From Gammaproteobacteria bacterium GWE2_37_16 (GTDB lineage: Bacteria > Pseudomonadota > Gammaproteobacteria > UBA9339), in NCBI GenBank assembly GCA_001801285.1, contig MGXG01000037.1, positions 1-10,118 of the forward strand: a DNA stretch of 10,118 bases, in the 5' to 3' direction. Within the stretch, counting starts at the first letter, position 1. Each line of letters begins with the position of its first letter. This document shows, in pieces, positions 7,172-10,118 of this stretch. The notes beneath the pieces are model-generated. The model was not told the DNA's origin. It ran no database searches and saw nothing but the letters and a program-made list of their open reading frames with translations. Made by a program: the position numbers and the translations under genes.

Positions 7172-7191
7172 CTCTGAGCTAACACTCAGAG
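7172..7191. repeat. Palindrome 4 of the hairpin row
   Basis: CTCTGAG and CTCAGAG are perfect 7-bp arms around a 6-nt loop, followed on the plus strand by four Ts (7192-7195). It could act as a weak plus-strand terminator, but there is no plus-strand gene here to end. Confidence 0.45.
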
Positions 7192-7286
7192 TTTTAAGTA
7201 ACGTGTTATAAATCCGTTCCCTCCGTTCATAACTAAGACTAACCGATAATCATTGCCATAAATAGACAAATACGGCAAAACACATA

Positions 7287-7312
7287 TACTAAAGGAAAAC
7301 AGGTTTTCAGGG
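7287..7312 (+). repeat. Left inverted repeat of the IS630 element
   Basis: Matches the right end in 20 of 26 positions, best over AAACAGG and CAGGG. It contains the TGA stop of the transposase, so the gene runs to the element edge. Confidence 0.55.
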
Positions 7313-8341
7313 CTGCTGCCCAATAATTTGAAAATTTTCAGTCAATAATGTTTTAAGTTCCGATTTGTATTTTTTCATTCCACCATTAAAAAAATATTCC
7401 ACAGCTTCTTTGAAATCTGAAAATTTTTCGTAATACTGGTTATACAGCACGCGTTTCTTGAATAGCTTCCAAAAACGCTCGATCAAATTCAAATTAGGCG
7501 AATAGGACGGTAAAAAAACAAGTTCAATATTTAAGTTTTTCGCCTCTAAAAGTACTGTGTCTTTTTTGTAATATTTTGCATTGTCGCAAATGACGTAAAG
7601 TTTCCCAGCTTTTTTGTAAACCTTTCTTAGTTTCTTAAATAAAGCTAGCACTGTTATCGCATTCAATGTTTCTTCAAAAGTAACTGTTACTTTGTAAGTG
7701 TTCAGCTCCAACGCACCATTAATGTTTAAACGCTGCCTACCAGTGTTACTTTTGATCTCTTTTTCTTGTCCTTTCTTAATCCAGCCATAGGCAGCAATCG
7801 TGTTGTGCTGAGGATGCACTCCATCCATAAAAAGAATTTTATCGTTAGGCTCGAGACTGTTTTTCAAAGTTTCGTAACGAGTCAAAAAATCTTTTTGCAT
7901 TTCAGTATTAGCCTTTCCAGGTATCACTTTTGGCTTCTTGTAAACATAGTTGAGTCGTTTCAATAATTCAGTTACACCTCTGACAGTATACTTTTCTCCA
8001 AAGGTTTTCCAAATGTAATCAGCCACGCTTTTCGCATCCAAATAAAGCGTTTGCTCTAAATGCTGGTCTAAAAGCAACTCCTCGTCCTTAGTGAGTTTCC
8101 CTTGTCCGCCCAGATAATGGTTGCTAATGAGATTTTTCACTCCACCTTCTTGATAGCGTTTTACATAGTGGCGCAACGTACCTTCATCCATAATTAGCGC
8201 TTCGCAAACTTTTTCCTGCGTCCAACCAGTGCCAAGCAAATAAATTGCGTTAATGCGATATGCCGCTTTTTTATTTTTCAGCAATCGATGCTGAAATTTT
8301 AATTCCTGAATTTGTTGTGGGGTAAATTCAAATCCTTGCAT
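7307..8341 (-). CDS. IS630-family DDE transposase
   Basis: A 344-residue, apparently full-length transposase. The N-terminal half is helix-turn-helix: TGWTQEKVCEALIMDEGTLR fits the first HTH, and residues about 83-140 hold a winged-helix-like part ending in RLNYVYKKPKVIPGKA. The catalytic domain shows the DDE triad: Asp173 in FMDGVHPQHN, Asp253 in VICDNAKYYK and Glu288 in SPNLNLIERFWK. The 34-residue gap between the second Asp and the Glu is typical of IS630/Tc1-mariner enzymes. No stop or frameshift is present and all three acidic residues are in place, so the element may still be active. The ATG lacks a strong ribosome site, as is common for transposases kept at low expression. Confidence 0.95.
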   Translation of the reverse strand: MQGFEFTPQQIQELKFQHRLLKNKKAAYRINAIYLLGTGWTQEKVCEALIMDEGTLRHYVKRYQEGGVKNLISNHYLGGQGKLTKDEELLLDQHLEQTLYLDAKSVADYIWKTFGEKYTVRGVTELLKRLNYVYKKPKVIPGKANTEMQKDFLTRYETLKNSLEPNDKILFMDGVHPQHNTIAAYGWIKKGQEKEIKSNTGRQRLNINGALELNTYKVTVTFEETLNAITVLALFKKLRKVYKKAGKLYVICDNAKYYKKDTVLLEAKNLNIELVFLPSYSPNLNLIERFWKLFKKRVLYNQYYEKFSDFKEAVEYFFNGGMKKYKSELKTLLTENFQIIGQQP

Positions 8342-8394
8342 AGCTTCAATTATTTATTACTTCCAAAATTATTTCAAGAAATTTCAATTACTTC

Positions 8395-8420
8395 CCCTGC
8401 AATCCTGTTTGCGATTGGTA
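8395..8420 (-). repeat. Right inverted repeat of the IS630 element
   Basis: Inverse counterpart of 7287-7312, lying 54 bp upstream of the transposase start and followed by a TA that matches the one at the other end. Confidence 0.55.
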
Positions 8421-8572
8421 TAACGTAATACTTTTGCATACGGATCACAACCAGACCTCTATTGCTCTGTTCGATAGACCAAGATAATTTATTTTTTCAC
8501 CCCTGTAATCTTTATAGCAATCTCAAAAAGCAGCAACTTGGTTTTAAGACTTGTTTCATCTTAACTTAATTA

Positions 8573-9487
8573 TTAATCAGCATTACTTCCCTTCAGTTTT
8601 TGCAGCACTTCCACCGCTCCTAATTCAAGCCTTGAAAAAGCAAACCATTTTTTGCCAAGGTCTTTCAATGATGCGCCGATATGATAAATTTCCTTTTCGT
8701 CAATTATTAAAAAACGATCATGAGAATTTTCAAAAACCTTTATCGTTATCTGGGAATATTGTTCATTGTGTTTTTTAAGATCAAGCGCCAATTGCTTTGA
8801 AACAGATTTAGTATAGATAATTGTGGTGATTCCGTCAGCTCGTTTACTAAGCAAGGATAATACGGATTCGTCTACATAATTATCAACCAGTACTAAGGAT
8901 TTTTTTGCCTTACGTATTAGGTTACAGACGAAAATATAAGCATCATATACCTGACCATCGTAAAAAATCCCCTGTTTTGGCGATTCTTGAGATTTTTCCA
9001 ATGCTTGAAACAAGTTTTCGAATTTTTTTTCAGTTTCTAATTCGAAAGAAATTTGTTTTTTTTCTACCAAATCTAACCGAGTAAATATTTGGGCATTGTT
9101 GTAGATGAAGCGCCTCATTTCTACAAACGTATTAATTATTTTAATACTTACTTGAATAGCGGTTTCACTATGTAAAACTGCAGAAAGCATAGAAATTCCT
9201 TGTTCTGTAAATACAAATGGTAGATATTTTCTATGTTGTCCACGCCCTGTCCTTTTTAAGGTCACAAATTGTGACCTTAAAGTATCAAATTCTTCCTCAG
9301 TCAATTGAAAACAAAAATATTCAGGAAAACGTTCGTTATTACGCTTAACAGCCTGATTAAAAACCTTGGTCTCAACTCCATATATTTCCGCTAAGTCATT
9401 ATCTAACATCACCTGTTGACCACGAACAAAATGTATCTTTGTCCTTATTGTATCAATGTCTAATGGTATTATGTCTTTGTTATTCAT
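8573..9487 (-). CDS. ORF6N-domain protein with PLD-like C-terminal domain
   Basis: A 304-residue two-domain protein. Residues about 11-105 are an ORF6N domain (VRGQQVMLDNDLAEIYGVET, then VKRNNERFPEYFCFQLT and FTEQGISMLSAVL), a DNA-binding module common in phage and accessory genes. A helical linker follows (about 110-165). The C-terminal part (about 170-285) resembles a single phospholipase-D-type domain: SHDRFLIID gives His256, Arg258 and Asp263, the HxKx4D motif with Arg in place of Lys, followed by GASLKDLG. The Arg may lower or abolish catalysis. The role is unknown: a nuclease-like regulator or a defence-related protein are both possible. GTG at 9523 is an alternative start, but GGAGGA (9497-9502) points to ATG 9487. 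It lies 54 bp downstream of the histone-like gene, on the same strand. Confidence 0.85.
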   Translation of the reverse strand: MNNKDIIPLDIDTIRTKIHFVRGQQVMLDNDLAEIYGVETKVFNQAVKRNNERFPEYFCFQLTEEEFDTLRSQFVTLKRTGRGQHRKYLPFVFTEQGISMLSAVLHSETAIQVSIKIINTFVEMRRFIYNNAQIFTRLDLVEKKQISFELETEKKFENLFQALEKSQESPKQGIFYDGQVYDAYIFVCNLIRKAKKSLVLVDNYVDESVLSLLSKRADGITTIIYTKSVSKQLALDLKKHNEQYSQITIKVFENSHDRFLIIDEKEIYHIGASLKDLGKKWFAFSRLELGAVEVLQKLKGSNAD

Positions 9488-9496
9488 TGTTGAATT

Positions 9497-9502
9497 TCCT
9501 CC
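9497..9502 (-). promoter_or_regulatory. Ribosome binding site of the ORF6N gene
   Basis: GGAGGA lies 9 nt before ATG 9487 and inside the extension that a GTG start at 9523 would add. It therefore supports the shorter protein. Confidence 0.65.
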
Positions 9503-9541
9503 ACCACTTGGGATAGTGGACACGAAAATTATTGTGTAGAC

Positions 9542-9802
9542 TTATCTTTTCTTAGTAGGTTTGCTTTTACAAGAGCATTTTTTTGCCATTTTTTGAATTG
9601 GTTTGACTATAAATTTTTTTTCAGCTTTTTTGATACTGGCTTTAACGGCAACAGTTTTTTTATTGACCTTTTTGACCACTTCTTTAGATGCAGCCTTTCT
9701 TACTTCTTGTAAATCTTTAGCTAAACGACTTAACTGGATTTTTAGAGCAGCAAAATCTTTTTCTAATTTCTGGATAGCTGAAATTGGTTTTTTAGTTGGC
9801 AT
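9542..9802 (-). CDS. Small lysine-rich histone-H1-like protein
   Basis: An 86-residue, highly basic protein. Residues about 8-36 form a probable coiled coil, with hydrophobic residues at heptad-like spacing (Ile10, Leu13, Phe17, Leu20, Leu24, Leu27, Leu31, Val34). The rest is a lysine- and alanine-rich tail of the kind seen in bacterial histone H1-like proteins such as chlamydial Hc1; it ends KKCSCKSKPTKKR. Such proteins bind and compact DNA. The call rests on composition and layout, so a ribosome-associated or other nucleic-acid-binding role cannot be excluded. An upstream ATG at 9847 is possible, but GAGG (9809-9812) 6 nt before ATG 9802 and the basic MPTKKP start favour the shorter form. 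An extended -10 promoter lies upstream. Confidence 0.65.
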   Translation of the reverse strand: MPTKKPISAIQKLEKDFAALKIQLSRLAKDLQEVRKAASKEVVKKVNKKTVAVKASIKKAEKKFIVKPIQKMAKKCSCKSKPTKKR

Positions 9803-9808
9803 ATTGTT

Positions 9809-9812
9809 CCTC
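9809..9812 (-). promoter_or_regulatory. Ribosome binding site of the histone-like gene
   Basis: GAGG lies 6 nt before ATG 9802. This supports that start over ATG 9847. Confidence 0.55.
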
Positions 9813-9837
9813 ATGGTTTTAGTTAATGGACTCATTG

Positions 9838-9846
9838 AGTATAACA
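9838..9846 (-). promoter_or_regulatory. Extended -10 promoter of the histone-like gene
   Basis: TGTTATACT on the minus strand is an extended -10 box (TGn plus TATACT). It would place the transcript start near 9831, about 30 nt before ATG 9802. No good -35 box is seen (TTAGAG at 18-nt spacing is poor), which an extended -10 can tolerate. If this is right, the ATG at 9847 is not transcribed from here, which again favours the shorter protein. Confidence 0.45.
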
Positions 9847-9897
9847 AGTTTTATGCTAAGTCTCTAACCTTTTTCTTCTGCCAAACGCAGCAAAAGG

Positions 9898-9968
9898 AGT
9901 CGCTAATCTTTATAAACGCTATGACGTGTCCGTTCGGCATATCTATAAAGATTAGCGACTGTTTTTTT
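9898..9968 (+). terminator. Perfect 17-bp hairpin followed by seven Ts
   Basis: AGTCGCTAATCTTTATA (9898-9914) and its exact reverse complement (9944-9960) surround a 29-nt loop; G and seven Ts (9962-9968) follow. The loop can fold further (ATG and CAT near its ends). This is the layout of a strong plus-strand intrinsic terminator, but no plus-strand gene precedes it. It may end an unseen small RNA or antisense transcript, or be an operator or the remnant of a mobile element. It lies about 50 bp upstream of the histone-like gene's promoter. Confidence 0.5.
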
Positions 9969-10118
9969 AATGCCGCAAGCGGGCTCTTCGACGTCCTGTC
10001 TCATCGTATGTGTCCATTCTATTAGGTTCTTACAAGTTCTAGCAGTGGTCATCATCACCTTTGCCCACTTTAGCACGGCTCGAAAAATTGCAAGGGCTTC
10101 GCAAGTGCTTCTTCATTT
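9969..10118. other. End of window, no supported gene
   Basis: This stretch is richer in G and C than the rest. It begins with a short palindrome, GCCGCAAGCGGGC (9972-9984). A plus-strand frame stays open from ATG 9970 to the window edge (49 codons) but has no ribosome site. A minus-strand frame enters from the edge and stops at 10070-10072 after about 15 codons (ending FFEPC), which could be the tail of a gene outside the window. Neither can be confirmed from this much sequence. Confidence 0.3.

Larger units (their letters stand above)
7287..8420 (-). mobile_element. IS630-family insertion sequence, about 1.13 kb
   Basis: One intact transposase gene lies between imperfect inverted ends. The left end, 7287-7312, begins TACTAAAGG. 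The right end, 8395-8420 read inward on the minus strand, begins TACCAATCG. They agree at 20 of 26 positions by eye, including AAACAGG and CAGGG. TA dinucleotides flank both sides (7285-7286 and 8421-8422), as expected for IS630 elements, which duplicate a TA target. The exact borders are my reading and could shift by a few bases. It separates the HEPN cassette from the ORF6N gene. Confidence 0.65.

Noticed and set aside
7092..7191. The hairpin row considered as a CRISPR array.
   Set aside because: The stems are all different, there is no direct repeat with regular spacers, and no cas gene is present.
9504..9519. Inverted repeat CCACT...AGTGG just upstream of the ORF6N ribosome site, possibly an operator.
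   Set aside because: Only 5-bp arms and no second copy. ORF6N autoregulation is plausible, but the site cannot be supported.
9898..9960. The 17-bp inverted repeat considered as an integron attC site.
   Set aside because: The core GTTRRRY and RYYYAAC motifs are absent from its ends and no integrase is present.
9516..10017. Inverted TGGACAC motifs on both sides of the histone-like gene, considered as ends of an insertion sequence.
   Set aside because: The match stops after 7 bp, there is no transposase between them, and no target duplication was seen.
9603..10025. A 140-codon plus-strand open frame across the histone-like gene.
   Set aside because: It is antisense to the lysine-rich gene, runs through the 17-bp hairpin and T run, and its sequence reads as the complement of Lys codons (many Phe and Leu).

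Overview
The window comes from an AT-rich bacterial chromosome or plasmid. Translation starts are preceded by clear AGGAG/GGAG-type Shine-Dalgarno sequences, and TGA serves as a normal stop codon. Several proteins look built for use inside a eukaryotic host: an OTU-type cysteine protease, a GHSLG lipase-like hydrolase, and a membrane protein ending in a CaaX prenylation box. This mix suggests a host-associated, probably intracellular bacterium. My best guess is a gammaproteobacterium of the Legionellales/Rickettsiella/Berkiella kind. That assignment is inference, since no rRNA or housekeeping gene is present.

Left block (163-5226, all minus strand): four genes that look like an island of secreted effectors. 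In transcription order they are a lipase-like hydrolase (5226-4006), a one-span membrane protein of unknown function (3981-3196), a two-span membrane protein ending in CIIL (3139-2240) and an OTU-domain protein (2007-163). The first two are 24 bp apart and end at a weak intrinsic terminator. The 232-bp gap before the OTU gene holds palindromic repeats.

Middle block (5291-7053): a plus-strand serine resolvase, broken by an in-frame TGA and lacking a start codon, faces an overlapping minus-strand gene pair. That pair encodes an AbiU2-like HEPN protein with an RX5H motif and a DUF6680 membrane-anchored protein. It looks like a small toxin or abortive-infection style cassette.

Right block (7054-10118): four consecutive hairpins lie upstream of the HEPN gene. 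They are followed by an intact IS630-family element (about 7287-8420) with a DDE transposase, imperfect inverted ends and TA flanks. Next come an ORF6N protein with a phospholipase-D-like C-terminal domain and a small lysine-rich histone-H1-like protein. A perfect 17-bp inverted repeat followed by seven Ts lies upstream of the histone-like gene. The last 150 bases hold no gene I can support.

Overall this is an accessory, mobile-element-rich region that combines host-interaction genes with a small defence-like cassette. The best candidates for something undescribed are the CaaX protein and its effector neighbours, the HEPN-DUF6680 pair, and a set of short palindromes whose stems differ but whose loops share an AAG/TAG core.
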